Source of the DNA: Paenibacillus tengchongensis
Lineage (GTDB): Bacteria; Bacillota; Bacilli; Paenibacillales; Paenibacillaceae
DNA length: 64,000 nt
Direction: 5' to 3'
NCBI RefSeq assembly: GCF_008973665.1
Contig: NZ_WACP01000004.1
Coordinates: 248,001-312,000, forward strand
The position numbers and the translations under genes were made by a program. Under the pieces are notes generated by a model that was given only the letters and a program-made list of their open reading frames with translations, did no database searches and was not told where the DNA came from. Numbering within the stretch: the first letter of the stretch is position 1; each line of letters starts with the position of its first letter. Positions 50,260 through 59,496 of this stretch are shown piece after piece.

Positions 50260-51754
50260 ATGGTGGAAGGAAGCGCTGCTCGGATTCGTTCCGGTGCTGC
50301 TGATTTTTATGGCTTTTGTCGGGTTAAACATTTTGCCCATTGTGATTGCTGCCGGTATGGTTGCCGCCCTGCTGCTAATCACCCACATGCGGGGAGGCCT
50401 CGCGGTTGGTGCAGCGGCGGACAAGAAACGCAAGAAGAACGGCCCGGCCAAGCTGACCTTCGAAGAGATCGGCGGCCAGGATAACGCCAAGCAGGAGCTG
50501 CGTGAGGCACTGGACTTCCTGATCCGGCATGAGGAGATCAAGAAATTCGGGATCCGCCCGCTTAAAGGCATTCTGCTGACAGGTCCTCCCGGAACCGGGA
50601 AGACGCTGATGGCCAAGGCTGCGGCCCATTATACCAATTCCGTATTTGTCGCCGCATCGGGCAGTGAATTCGTAGAGATGTATGTCGGCGTCGGCGCAGG
50701 CCGCATCCGTGATTTGTTCAAGGATGCCAGAACCCGTGCACAGAAGGAAAACAAGCAGAGTGCCATTATTTTTATCGATGAAATTGATGTTATCGGCGGC
50801 AAGAGAGAAGGCGGCCAGCAGCGTGAATACGATCAGACGCTCAATCAGCTGCTGACGGAGATGGACGGCATCTACAACAACGATACTCCGCGTATTCTGC
50901 TGATCGCCGCCACCAACCGCAAGGAAATGCTCGACTCGGCACTGCTGCGTCCCGGCCGCTTCGACCGCCACATTCAGGTCGATATGCCGGACAAGAAGGG
51001 CCGCAAGTCGATTCTGGATCTGCATGCCAAGAATAAGCCGCTGCATCCTGAGGTTAACCTCGACAAGATCGCGGAGGAAGCCTACGGATTCTCCGGCGCC
51101 CAGCTCGAAAGCGTGATGAACGAGGCGGCGATCTACATGATGCGCGATAACCTGTCCCAGGTAGAGCAGCGTCATTTGTCGATGGCTATCGACAAGGTGA
51201 TGATGGGCGAGAAGACGGACCGCGAGACTAACCAGGAAGAGAAGAAGCGGGTGGCCATTCACGAGCTGGGCCATGCGATTATGGCCGAGCTGCTGCGTCC
51301 GGGCAGTGTCAGCCAAGTGACGCTTACACCGCGCGGACAGGCTTTAGGCTATGTGCGGCATAATCCGCAGGCTGAACAGTATCTGTACACCAAGGATTAT
51401 CTGGAGCAGCAGATCATGATCGCCCTCGGCGGCGCGGCTTCGGAAGAGATCTTCTACGGCGGGCGCAGCACCGGCTCGCGCGGCGACTTTGATCAGGCGC
51501 TGAATATCGTAGAGACCATGATGAAGTCCGGACTGACTTCGCTGGGCATCGCGAATCTGCAGATGGTCACCACGGAAGAGCTGATGAAAGAGAACAGCAA
51601 AATCCTTGACGAGCTGATGCTCCGGACACGCGATTTGCTCGACAATCAGCGGCATGTATTTGATTACTGCATTGACATTTTAATGAAGGAAGAAGTTCTC
51701 TCCGGGGAGCAATTTCGTTGTCAATTTCGTGACAGTGTAAAATTACCGGCATAA
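50252..51754 (+). CDS. Short FtsH-like AAA+ zinc metalloprotease
   Basis: 500 residues. Two closely spaced membrane segments in residues 8-45 with almost no loop between them, where FtsH has an extracellular domain of about 70 residues. The AAA+ module has Walker A GPPGTGKT at 111-118, the pore motif MYVG (FtsH: MFVG) near 143, Walker B IIFIDEID at 172-179, and the SRH LLRPGRFDRH at about 231-240. The M41 active site is HELGH at 337-341 and the third metal ligand is in GDFDQALN near 412. It lacks FtsH's long C-terminal tail. It is a paralogue, not the housekeeping FtsH (about 640 residues). ATG 50252. Confidence 0.9.
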   Translation: MPKWWKEALLGFVPVLLIFMAFVGLNILPIVIAAGMVAALLLITHMRGGLAVGAAADKKRKKNGPAKLTFEEIGGQDNAKQELREALDFLIRHEEIKKFGIRPLKGILLTGPPGTGKTLMAKAAAHYTNSVFVAASGSEFVEMYVGVGAGRIRDLFKDARTRAQKENKQSAIIFIDEIDVIGGKREGGQQREYDQTLNQLLTEMDGIYNNDTPRILLIAATNRKEMLDSALLRPGRFDRHIQVDMPDKKGRKSILDLHAKNKPLHPEVNLDKIAEEAYGFSGAQLESVMNEAAIYMMRDNLSQVEQRHLSMAIDKVMMGEKTDRETNQEEKKRVAIHELGHAIMAELLRPGSVSQVTLTPRGQALGYVRHNPQAEQYLYTKDYLEQQIMIALGGAASEEIFYGGRSTGSRGDFDQALNIVETMMKSGLTSLGIANLQMVTTEELMKENSKILDELMLRTRDLLDNQRHVFDYCIDILMKEEVLSGEQFRCQFRDSVKLPA

Positions 51755-51780
51755 ATATTTATGCCGGTTATTTTTTTTTA
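51745..51780 (+). terminator. Terminator after the FtsH-like gene
   Basis: Perfect 24-base palindrome ACCGGCATAAAT/ATTTATGCCGGT (51745-51768), followed by TATTTTTTTTTAC-like T-run. The stem overlaps the stop codon. Confidence 0.92.
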
Positions 51781-51886
51781 CTTTTGAGACATGCTAAGAT
51801 ATTATTATATGTCGGGCTTATTAATTTTTTTCGACAGAAAAGGTACAATACTAAGGTATAGATACCGAAAGGATGGAGACTTTGTT

Positions 51887-52759
51887 ATGAAGTTTAAGAA
51901 GATTGGTGTCATCGGCGGTGGCACAATGGGTCAGGGCATTTCCGAAATGCTGGCAGCCAAGGGCCTGGATGTATTGCTGGTGGAGAAAACCGCAGAAAGA
52001 CTGGACTATTCTTATGAAATGATCGAGACCAGTCTCGATAAGCAGCTTGAGAAATGGGCCATTACCCAGGCCGAGAAGAAGCTCATCCTCAGCCGCATCC
52101 AGAAAGTGACTCATTTCGCTGAGCTCAGCTCCTGCGATATGGTTATCGAAACCATCACCGAAGATTTGGAAGAAAAGCAAAAGGTATTCAATCAGCTTGA
52201 TCAGGTGTGTCCGAACCATATTATTCTGGCCAGCAACACGTCGACGCTCAGCTTGACGGAGCTTGCTAGCTCGACTCTGTATCCGGAACGCGTAATCGGC
52301 ATGCATTTCATACATCCTGTAGGTAAAGTCGATCTCGTGGAAATCGTGCGCGGTCTGAAGACCTCGGATGAGACCTTCGAGAACACCAAAGCCTTTGTTG
52401 ACGAAATCGTTGAGAAGAAAGGCGTAATGATTTATGAATCCCCGGGATTTGTAACTTCACGCCTTATTTGTCTGTTCATTAACGAAGCTATGCATCTGCT
52501 GCAGGAGGGCGTTGCCTCCCCTGAAGATATCGACGATGCTATGCGTATCGGCTACCAGTTCCAGAATGGACCTCTGGAGATGGCGGACCGCTTCGGCCTT
52601 GATTCCGTTCTGGCCGCCCTGGAGAATATGTTCCGCGAATATGGCGAGCTGAAATATCGTCCGTCGACCATCTTGAAGAAGATGGTACGTGCAGGACAGC
52701 TCGGCACGAAATCTGGCGAAGGCTTCTTCAAGTATGACAAGGATGGTGACCGGATATGA
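51887..52759 (+). CDS. 3-hydroxyacyl-CoA (3-hydroxybutyryl-CoA) dehydrogenase
   Basis: 290 residues. The NAD fold has IGVIGGGTMGQGISEMLAA at about 6-24, the hydroxyacyl-CoA segment SNTSTLSLTELA at about 114-125, GMHFIHPVGKVDLVEIVRG at about 140-158 with the catalytic His, and ESPGFVTSRLICLFINEAM at about 184-202. Length and motifs fit short-chain 3-hydroxybutyryl-CoA dehydrogenase (Hbd). ATG 51887 follows AAAGGATGG. It overlaps ackA by 4 bases; the pairing with an acetate kinase suggests a role in acyl-CoA fermentation or carbon storage, but no crotonase or thiolase is near. Confidence 0.9.
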   Translation: MKFKKIGVIGGGTMGQGISEMLAAKGLDVLLVEKTAERLDYSYEMIETSLDKQLEKWAITQAEKKLILSRIQKVTHFAELSSCDMVIETITEDLEEKQKVFNQLDQVCPNHIILASNTSTLSLTELASSTLYPERVIGMHFIHPVGKVDLVEIVRGLKTSDETFENTKAFVDEIVEKKGVMIYESPGFVTSRLICLFINEAMHLLQEGVASPEDIDDAMRIGYQFQNGPLEMADRFGLDSVLAALENMFREYGELKYRPSTILKKMVRAGQLGTKSGEGFFKYDKDGDRI

Positions 52760-53964
52760 ATGTACTCGTAATCAACTCGGGAAGCTCTTCCCTCAAATAC
52801 CAGCTTTACAATATGACCGATGAATCCGTATTGGCCAAAGGCCTGGTGGAACGTATCGGCATGGATTCTTCGATCCTGACCCACAAGCCTACAGGCAAGC
52901 AGGAAGTGACCGAAGTCAGCGAAATTCTGGAGCACAATACAGCAATCCGCAAAGTGCTGGCCTGTCTGACCGACAGCGAGCACGGCGTAATCAGCTCCAT
53001 CGAAGAAATTAATGCCGTCGGCCACCGTGTCGTACACGGCGGTGAATTCTTTAGTGAATCCGTACTGGTGGAAGGCGATGTAAAACACAAAATCCGCCAA
53101 TTGTTCGACCTGGCTCCGCTCCATAATCCGGCGGGCGTAATGGGCATCACGGCAACGGAACTGAATATGCCGGGTGTGCCGCAGGTTGCCGTATTCGATA
53201 CAGCCTTCCATCAGACAATGCCTGAGAAGGCTTATATGTATGCTATTCCGCGCGTGCTGTACAACAAATATAAGGTCCGCCGTTACGGCGCACACGGTAC
53301 TTCCCATGATTTCGTAAGCAAATCCGCTGCCGAATATCTGGGCCGTCCGCTCGAAGACTTGAAGATTATTACCTGCCACATCGGCAACGGCGCCAGCGTA
53401 ACGGCTGTTGACGGCGGCATTTCTGTGGACACTTCCATGGGGATGACTCCGCTGGAAGGCCTGATGATGGGTACGCGCAGCGGTGACATTGACCCGGCTG
53501 TCGTTCCATATGTGATGAACAAGGAAGAGCTGTCTGTGGGCGAGGTTAACTCCATGCTCAACAAGCACAGTGGACTCCTGGCCATCTCTGGCGTAAGCAG
53601 TGATATGCGTGATATTATTGATGGTGCGGAAAAAGGCGAGCCTAACTCCACGCTTGCTTTTGAAATGTATGAATACCGCCTGCGCAAATATATCGGTTCT
53701 TATGCGGCTGCCATGAACGGCGTCGATGTTATTGTATTTACCGCCGGTGTCGGCGAGAACGCATCGCTGCTGCGCGAGAAAGTGCTGAACCAGCTGACCT
53801 TCCTGGGCATCGAGCTCGATGCCGAAGCCAACAAGGTCCGCTCCGGCGATCCGCGCAGCATCTCTACAGCCGATTCGAAGGTACAGGTGCTTGTCGTACC
53901 GACGAACGAAGAACTTGTGATTGCACGCGATACGTATCGCATTGTGCAGGGAGTTAACGGCTAA
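52756..53964 (+). CDS. ackA: Acetate kinase
   Basis: Interconverts acetyl phosphate plus ADP with acetate plus ATP. 402 residues. NVLVINSGSSSLKYQLY at the N-terminus, GHRVVHGGEFFSES at about 90-103, FDTAFHQTMPEKAYMYAIP near 146-164, RRYGAHGTSHDFVS, ITCHIGNGASVTAVDGGIS and GVGENASLLREK are typical. It starts on ATGA overlapping the dehydrogenase stop. No phosphotransacetylase is near. Confidence 0.95.
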   Translation: MNVLVINSGSSSLKYQLYNMTDESVLAKGLVERIGMDSSILTHKPTGKQEVTEVSEILEHNTAIRKVLACLTDSEHGVISSIEEINAVGHRVVHGGEFFSESVLVEGDVKHKIRQLFDLAPLHNPAGVMGITATELNMPGVPQVAVFDTAFHQTMPEKAYMYAIPRVLYNKYKVRRYGAHGTSHDFVSKSAAEYLGRPLEDLKIITCHIGNGASVTAVDGGISVDTSMGMTPLEGLMMGTRSGDIDPAVVPYVMNKEELSVGEVNSMLNKHSGLLAISGVSSDMRDIIDGAEKGEPNSTLAFEMYEYRLRKYIGSYAAAMNGVDVIVFTAGVGENASLLREKVLNQLTFLGIELDAEANKVRSGDPRSISTADSKVQVLVVPTNEELVIARDTYRIVQGVNG

Positions 53965-53987
53965 ATCAGAGGAGAGATTAAGTAAGC

Positions 53988-55283
53988 ATGGCTAACAAGA
54001 CTGTAATCAAACGTGTGAACGAGCATGTCGGGGAAACGGTTGTCATTGGTTCTTGGGTGAACAACAAGCGTTCCAGCGGCAAAATCCAGTTCCTGCAGCT
54101 CCGGGACGGCACCGGTTATATCCAGGGTGTCGTTGTGAAATCCGAGGTGCCGGAAGAAGTCTGGGATGCGGCAAAAAGCCTTACACAAGAGAGCTCGCTT
54201 TATGTAACCGGGATTATCCGTGAGGAGCCCCGCAGCCAGTCCGGCTACGAAATGACGGTTACCGGAATCGAGATTATCCATCTTACCGAGAACTACCCGA
54301 TTACCCCGAAGGAGCACGGCATCGATTACTTGATGGATCACCGTCATCTTTGGCTGCGTTCCAATAAGCAGCGGGCGGTTCTGGTCATCCGCGCGGAGAT
54401 TATCCGTGCCATCCAGCAGTTCTTCAACGAGAACGGCTTTACCAAGGTTGACCCGCCAATTCTGACGCCGACCTCGGCGGAAGGCACAACCAACCTGTTC
54501 CATACCAAGTATTTCGACGAAGATGCCTATCTGACGCAAAGCGGCCAGCTGTATATGGAAGCTGCGGCGATGGCGTTGGGCCGGGTGTATTCCTTTGGTC
54601 CGACCTTCCGGGCGGAGAAATCGAAGACCCGCCGCCACTTGATCGAATTCTGGATGATCGAGCCGGAGATGGCCTTCACTGACCACGAGGAAAGCCTTCG
54701 TGTGCAGGAGGAATTTATCAGCTTTATCGTGCAATCCGTCGTGCAGAACTGCCGTACGGAGCTGGAGACGATCGGCCGCGATATTTCCAAGCTGGAGAAT
54801 ATCAAAGCGCCGTTCCCGCGTATTACCTACGACGAAGCGGTTAAGTTCCTGAACGACAACGGTCATGAATTCGCCTGGGGCGACGATTTCGGTGCACCGC
54901 ATGAAACGGCGATCGCCGAAGCGCATGACAAGCCGGTATTTATCACCCATTATCCGGCATCCTTCAAAGCCTTCTACATGAAGCCGGACCCGAACCGTCC
55001 GGAGGTCGTGCTGTGTGCGGATATGATCGCACCGGAAGGCTACGGGGAGATTATCGGCGGTTCCCAGCGCATTGATGATCCTGAACTGCTGCAACAGCGG
55101 TTTGAGGAGCATAATTTGTCGATGGACGCTTATAAATGGTACATGGATCTGCGCACCTACGGTACCGTGCCGCATTCCGGCTTCGGCCTGGGTCTCGAAC
55201 GTACGGTGGCCTGGATTTGCGGTCTGGACCATGTGCGCGAGACGATTCCGTTCCCTCGTACGCTGTACCGTCTCTACCCGTAA
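53988..55283 (+). CDS. asnS: Asparaginyl-tRNA synthetase
   Basis: 431 residues. An OB-fold anticodon-binding N-terminus ([20 protein letters not shown], about 17-36) and class II catalytic core with [15 protein letters not shown] near 162, [20 protein letters not shown] at about 203-222 and motif 3 [16 protein letters not shown] at about 399-414. The short, AspRS-like but Asn-specific set places it as AsnS. dnaD follows, as in B. subtilis. AGAGGAGAG precedes the ATG. Confidence 0.96.
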   Translation: MANKTVIKRVNEHVGETVVIGSWVNNKRSSGKIQFLQLRDGTGYIQGVVVKSEVPEEVWDAAKSLTQESSLYVTGIIREEPRSQSGYEMTVTGIEIIHLTENYPITPKEHGIDYLMDHRHLWLRSNKQRAVLVIRAEIIRAIQQFFNENGFTKVDPPILTPTSAEGTTNLFHTKYFDEDAYLTQSGQLYMEAAAMALGRVYSFGPTFRAEKSKTRRHLIEFWMIEPEMAFTDHEESLRVQEEFISFIVQSVVQNCRTELETIGRDISKLENIKAPFPRITYDEAVKFLNDNGHEFAWGDDFGAPHETAIAEAHDKPVFITHYPASFKAFYMKPDPNRPEVVLCADMIAPEGYGEIIGGSQRIDDPELLQQRFEEHNLSMDAYKWYMDLRTYGTVPHSGFGLGLERTVAWICGLDHVRETIPFPRTLYRLYP

Positions 55284-55304
55284 CGGCTCTTGAGGGGGAT
55301 TAAT

Positions 55305-56048
55305 ATGGACGGCAAAGGATGGACAACCTGGGGCGAAGGCGTGTCTTTCGGCCTGGAGAACGGAATGGCCGTCATTCCCTATGCGTTATTGAAGCATTAC
55401 CGCAAGCTGGGACTTGCCGGCAGTGAAGTCATGCTGCTGATCCATCTGCTGGCCTTCCGGCAGGTGGAGGCCGTCGACTTTCCTTCGCTGGAGGAGCTGC
55501 AGGCCGTTACCGGCCGCAGCGCCGCTGCGATATCCGGGGAACTGCAGAAGCTCATGAAGGATGGCTTTATCAGTATTGACGAAGACATTGACGATCAACT
55601 GGGTATCCACTATGAGCGCTACAACTTCTCCGGCTTGTATGGCAAGCTGGGCGCTTTATTGGCGGAGCTTGAAGCGGGGGCAGAACCGGGCGGACGGAGA
55701 GACCGTTATCCCGGCGTTAAGCCGGCGGGACAAGCCCGCAGCGGCGGCTATTCCGCAGCTGTTCCGGCAGGTGCCGAGCAGGAAGAAAGCCGCAGCCTGT
55801 TCGGCATCTTCGAGAAGGAATTCGGCCGTCCGCTCTCGCCGATGGAGTGCGAGACCATCTCCGGCTGGGTGGATCAGGACCGCTATCCGGAGGATCTGAT
55901 TCTGCTGGCCCTGAAGGAGTCGGTGTTCGCGGGCAAGGTGCATTTCCGCTACATCGACCGGATTCTGCTGGAATGGTCGCGTAACCGGGTGAAGACGGCG
56001 GAGGACGCCAAACTCTACACCCAGCGCTTCCGTAGCGGCGGAAGGTAA
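55305..56048 (+). CDS. dnaD: Primosomal protein DnaD
   Basis: DNA replication initiation/remodelling protein that acts with DnaB and DnaI to load the helicase. 247 residues. The N-terminal winged helix includes IPYALLKHYRKLGLAGSEVM at about 25-44 and the C-terminal DnaD domain has LFGIFEKEFGRPLSPMECET at about 165-184 and DLILLALKESVFAGKVHFRY near 197. The linker (120-160) is rich in Gly/Ala/Arg and variable. ATG 55305 follows GAGGGGG. nth, the next gene in B. subtilis, is missing. Confidence 0.93.
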   Translation: MDGKGWTTWGEGVSFGLENGMAVIPYALLKHYRKLGLAGSEVMLLIHLLAFRQVEAVDFPSLEELQAVTGRSAAAISGELQKLMKDGFISIDEDIDDQLGIHYERYNFSGLYGKLGALLAELEAGAEPGGRRDRYPGVKPAGQARSGGYSAAVPAGAEQEESRSLFGIFEKEFGRPLSPMECETISGWVDQDRYPEDLILLALKESVFAGKVHFRYIDRILLEWSRNRVKTAEDAKLYTQRFRSGGR

Positions 56049-56058
56049 TGAATATGAC

Positions 56059-56096
56059 GGGCTCCCAGCTTCCATGAAGCCGGGAGCCTGTTTTAT
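56059..56096 (+). terminator. Terminator after dnaD
   Basis: GGCTCCCAGCTT (56060-56071) pairs with AAGCCGGGAGCC (56077-56088; one A/C mismatch) and is followed by TGTTTTATT. Confidence 0.8.
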
Positions 56097-56129
56097 TAAT
56101 AAATCCATACAGAATCATATACACAACCC

Positions 56130-56185
56130 AAAAAGGCACTATCACCGCCGATGCTTAGCGCATCAGCACTGTGATAATGCCTTTT
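56130..56185 (-). terminator. Terminator of the proBA-proC genes
   Basis: On the minus strand AAAAGGCATTATCAC (56185-56171) pairs with GTGATAGTGCCTTTT (56145-56131), with a nested GATGC/GCATC pair in the loop and a T-run ending at about 56129. It lies downstream of proC, head to head with the dnaD terminator. Confidence 0.85.
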
Positions 56186-56206
56186 GAATTTTTGAATTAC
56201 GAATCC

Positions 56207-57067
56207 TTACTGCAGTGCCTTTCTGACATCTTCACCCATCTCGCGGGAGCGCTCCGCTGCGCGGTGTACAGCGGCTTTAACATGCTCTGTAAATCCGCCG
56301 TCGGACAGCACCTTAATCGCCGCTTGGGTAGAGCCGTTCGGTGAGGTGATATCCTTGCGCAGCTTGGCCGGGTCCTCTTTCGTTTCCCGCATCATCATCA
56401 CTGCGCCGAGTACGGTTTGCTCCGTCAATAAGCGGGATTGCTCTGAAGACAATCCGCCCTCCACGCCGGCAGCAATCATGGCTTCCATCATATAGTAAAT
56501 ATAGGCTGGACCTGAGCCGGAGACACCGGTCAGGATTTCCTGCTGCTCTTCACCGATTACGGTTACCGCACCTACTGATTCAAAGAAGGCAACTGCTGTG
56601 CGCTGCTGTTCTTCATTTACCTCCGGCGAGAACGAGATTCCGGTCATGCCCTGACCGATGGAGGATGAGGTGTTCGGCATCGTCCGGGCTACCGGCAGCT
56701 TGCGGCCCAGCAGCTGTTGAATGGTGCTGATGGACAAACCGGCAATGAAGGAGACAATCAATTGATCGTCGTTAACCAGCGGCCGTATCCGGCTGATCGC
56801 TTCACCGGCGTCCTTGGGCTTCATGGCCAGGCAGATAATTGAAGCCCGGCGCAGCATGTCATCTTTGTCTTCCTGGACTGAAGCGGTCCGTACTCCGTAA
56901 CGGTCTGTAAGATAGGCCAGATGCTCCTCATTGCTGCGGTTAAACATGCCGATTTGCTGCGGTGCTGCCACCTGCCGGTAGATCAGCCCGCGTACGATGG
57001 CCTCCGCCATCGAGCCTGCTCCATAGAATGTAATGTTCTCTTCGCTGTTTAAAGGCATGAAGCTCAA
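56207..57067 (-). CDS. proC: Pyrroline-5-carboxylate reductase
   Basis: Last step of proline synthesis. 286 residues from TTG 57067, eight bases after GGGAGG; an in-frame ATG nine bases later is too far from it. NITFYGAGSMAEAIVRGLIY is at about 11-30, SIICLAMKPKDAGEAI near 75, LPVARTMPNTSSSIGQGMTG at about 124-143 and LTGVSGSGPAYIYYMMEAMI near 185 with the signature TSPNGSTQAAI near 246. It is the last gene of the proBA-proC cluster. Confidence 0.94.
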   Translation of the reverse strand: MSFMPLNSEENITFYGAGSMAEAIVRGLIYRQVAAPQQIGMFNRSNEEHLAYLTDRYGVRTASVQEDKDDMLRRASIICLAMKPKDAGEAISRIRPLVNDDQLIVSFIAGLSISTIQQLLGRKLPVARTMPNTSSSIGQGMTGISFSPEVNEEQQRTAVAFFESVGAVTVIGEEQQEILTGVSGSGPAYIYYMMEAMIAAGVEGGLSSEQSRLLTEQTVLGAVMMMRETKEDPAKLRKDITSPNGSTQAAIKVLSDGGFTEHVKAAVHRAAERSREMGEDVRKALQ

Positions 57068-57084
57068 ATGTAGTTACCTCCCTG

Positions 57085-58332
57085 TTAAGGCCGAATCTGG
57101 CCATTTCCTTGAATTGTATATTTCGTGGATGTCAATGCCGGTAATCCCATCGGCCCGCGGGCATGCAGCTTTTGGGTGCTGATGCCGATTTCTGCCCCAA
57201 AGCCAAACTCGTACCCGTCGGTAAAGCGGGTCGATACATTATGATAGATGGCAGCGGCATCCACTTCCTGCAGAAATCTTGCCGCGTGATGCTCATCCGC
57301 CGTGACGATACATTCAGAGTGTTTGGTTCCGAAGCGCGCAATATGCACCAATGCTTCGTCTACATCGTCTACAACCTTAATGTTAAGAATGTAGTCATTG
57401 TATTCGGTAGCATAATCCTGATCGGTTGCTTCCTTCGCCCAGGGTACAAGCTTCCGGGTCCGGAGGCAGCCTCTGAGCTCCACATGTTCCTGCCGGAAAG
57501 CCTCGGCGACCTGAAGCAAATGGCTCTCTGCGAATTGCTTGTGCACGAGCAGCGTCTCCATCGCATTGCAGACGGAGGGGCGCTGGACCTTGGCATTCAG
57601 TGCGATGTCAAGCGCCATCTGAAGCTGGGCGGATTCATCAAGGTATGTGTGACAGATACCGGCCCCGGTCTCTATAACGGGAACGGTTGCGTTCTTTACG
57701 ACATGCTGGATGAGCGAGCTGCCGCCGCGCGGTATGACGACATCCAACAGCCCGTTCGCCGTCAGCATATCATCCACGGAACGGCGGTCGGTGTCTTCAA
57801 TCAGCTGCAGGGCATCTGCCGGAACGTCAGTAGCGGCAAGGGAGCTATGAATGATTTCCACAATTTTGCGGTTGGAGCTGATGGCGGAAGAACCGCCGCG
57901 CAGCACGACTGCATTGCCGGTCTTAATGCAGAGCCCGAAGGCGTCAACCGTGACATTCGGGCGGGCTTCATAGATGATGCCGATAACGCCCAGCGGAACC
58001 CGTTTCTTGATGATGAGCATGCCGTTGGGCCGCTCCAGCGTTTCGAGGATTTCCCCGACGGGATCGGGCAGTGCAGCGATCTGCCGCAAGCCTTCGGCAA
58101 TCCCGGTAATCCGCTGTTCGTTGAGCGCCAAGCGGTCGAGCAACGATTCTGAGGTGCCGTTGCTCCGTCCACGCTCTAAATCCTCTTCATTCGCCGACAT
58201 AATGGCCGGAGCATTTGCCACCAGGGCATCCGCTGCGGCCAGCAGGGCAGCATCTTTCTGGGCAGTGCTGAGGCGGTTCAACACCGCCGCAGCTTTTCCG
58301 GAAAGCTCCGATTTCAATGTAACTTCGCTCAT
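57085..58332 (-). CDS. proA: Gamma-glutamyl phosphate reductase
   Basis: Second step of proline synthesis. 415 residues from ATG 58332, ten bases after GGAGGT; an ATG at 58350 is upstream of that site. VPLGVIGIIYEARPNVTVDA at about 102-121, GLCIKTGNAVVLRGGSSA near 124-141, the catalytic ETGAGICHTYLDESAQLQMA segment at about 235-254 and TDGYEFGFGAEIGISTQKLH at about 365-384 are typical. It lies 33 bases downstream of proB, same operon. Confidence 0.96.
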   Translation of the reverse strand: MSEVTLKSELSGKAAAVLNRLSTAQKDAALLAAADALVANAPAIMSANEEDLERGRSNGTSESLLDRLALNEQRITGIAEGLRQIAALPDPVGEILETLERPNGMLIIKKRVPLGVIGIIYEARPNVTVDAFGLCIKTGNAVVLRGGSSAISSNRKIVEIIHSSLAATDVPADALQLIEDTDRRSVDDMLTANGLLDVVIPRGGSSLIQHVVKNATVPVIETGAGICHTYLDESAQLQMALDIALNAKVQRPSVCNAMETLLVHKQFAESHLLQVAEAFRQEHVELRGCLRTRKLVPWAKEATDQDYATEYNDYILNIKVVDDVDEALVHIARFGTKHSECIVTADEHHAARFLQEVDAAAIYHNVSTRFTDGYEFGFGAEIGISTQKLHARGPMGLPALTSTKYTIQGNGQIRP

Positions 58333-58365
58333 GGAATACTCAACCTCCATTTAAAGTGGGATGAT

Positions 58366-59472
58366 CTACGCCTTCAGAGAGATCCATTCATCGCGGTGAA
58401 TGACCTCCGGCGGATGCGGGATACCGATTTTGCGGGCTGCTTCCGTAGTGGGCAGCCCGTAGATCTCGCTGAGCTGCTCCTGATCGTAATTGACAATTCC
58501 CCGTCCAAGCACTTCGCCGCCGGGGTTCAACACCTCGACGACATCTCCGCTGCGAAATTGCCCCTGAAGGCTCCGGACGCCTACAGGCAGGAGGCTCCTG
58601 CCGCCATGCAGCAATGCTTTTTCCGCGCCGGAGTCTACGGTCAGCGAGCCGAGCGGGGTGGAGAGGAACCCGAGCCACTGCTTCTTGCGCGAGAGCGCAG
58701 ACAGCTTCGTATTGAAGTAGGTGCCCCGCCCCTTGCCGGAGACGGCTTCAAGCATTTCGCCGGAGCGTTGGGATTTGCCGATGAAGACCGCGATGCCGCC
58801 GCGGACAGCAATTTTGGCGGCATCGAGCTTGGAGCGCATTCCGCCTGTACCTACAGCCGTGCCGGCGCCTCCGGCGAGCGCATAGATCTGATCCGTAATT
58901 TCGTCCACCACAGCAAAGCGCTCGGCATCGGCATGATACCGGGGGTCCTTCGTATACAGGCCATCGGTATCTGTCAGAATGAGCAGCCGGTCGGCTTTGA
59001 TCAGATTGGCGACCAGTGCAGATAAGGTATCGTTATCGCCGAATTTCAGCTCATCCACCGACACGGTGTCGTTCTCGTTGATAATCGGCACAGCACCCTG
59101 CTTCAACAGTTCTTCAACAGCCATGCTGGCATTGCCCATCCGTTTCCGGTTATGAAAATCCGCCCGGGTCAACAGGACCTGCGCCGCGGCAATACCGAAG
59201 CTGCTGAATGATTCCCGGTAGGCTTGCATGAGCAGCGCCTGTCCAACGGCTGCAGCGGCCTGCTTCTCATGCAGCAGCTTTGGGCGTTCGGCATAGCCGA
59301 TCTCGCGAAATCCGGCGGCTACGGCGCCGGAGGTCACGAGCAGGACCTCATAGCCGCTCGCGCGCAGATTCGACAGCTCGGTGGCGAAATAGTGCACAGC
59401 CTCCCGGTCCAGTCCGCCGACCGGCGAGGTCAACGAGCTGCTGCCGATTTTGACGACAATTCGCCGTTCCAC
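58366..59472 (-). CDS. proB: Glutamate 5-kinase
   Basis: First step of proline synthesis, feedback-inhibited by proline in known enzymes. 368 residues from GTG 59472 behind AAAGGGGGAAT. RRIVVKIGSSSLTSPVGG at about 3-20, LLVTSGAVAAGFREIGYAER near 43-62, the PIINENDTVS and FGDNDTLSALVANLIKADRL loops near 130-160, GTGGMRSKLDAAKIAVRGGI near 206-225 and a C-terminal PUA domain from about 275. The T-box leader lies directly upstream. Confidence 0.96.
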   Translation of the reverse strand: MERRIVVKIGSSSLTSPVGGLDREAVHYFATELSNLRASGYEVLLVTSGAVAAGFREIGYAERPKLLHEKQAAAAVGQALLMQAYRESFSSFGIAAAQVLLTRADFHNRKRMGNASMAVEELLKQGAVPIINENDTVSVDELKFGDNDTLSALVANLIKADRLLILTDTDGLYTKDPRYHADAERFAVVDEITDQIYALAGGAGTAVGTGGMRSKLDAAKIAVRGGIAVFIGKSQRSGEMLEAVSGKGRGTYFNTKLSALSRKKQWLGFLSTPLGSLTVDSGAEKALLHGGRSLLPVGVRSLQGQFRSGDVVEVLNPGGEVLGRGIVNYDQEQLSEIYGLPTTEAARKIGIPHPPEVIHRDEWISLKA

Positions 59473-59496
59473 AACGATTCCCCCTTTACTGAGTAT

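Noticed and set aside
53961..55232. 423-codon minus-strand open frame opposite asnS
   Set aside because: Shadow frame; asnS on the plus strand has complete motifs.
57163..58152. 329-codon plus-strand open frame opposite proA
   Set aside because: Shadow of proA; no ribosome site and no recognisable motif.
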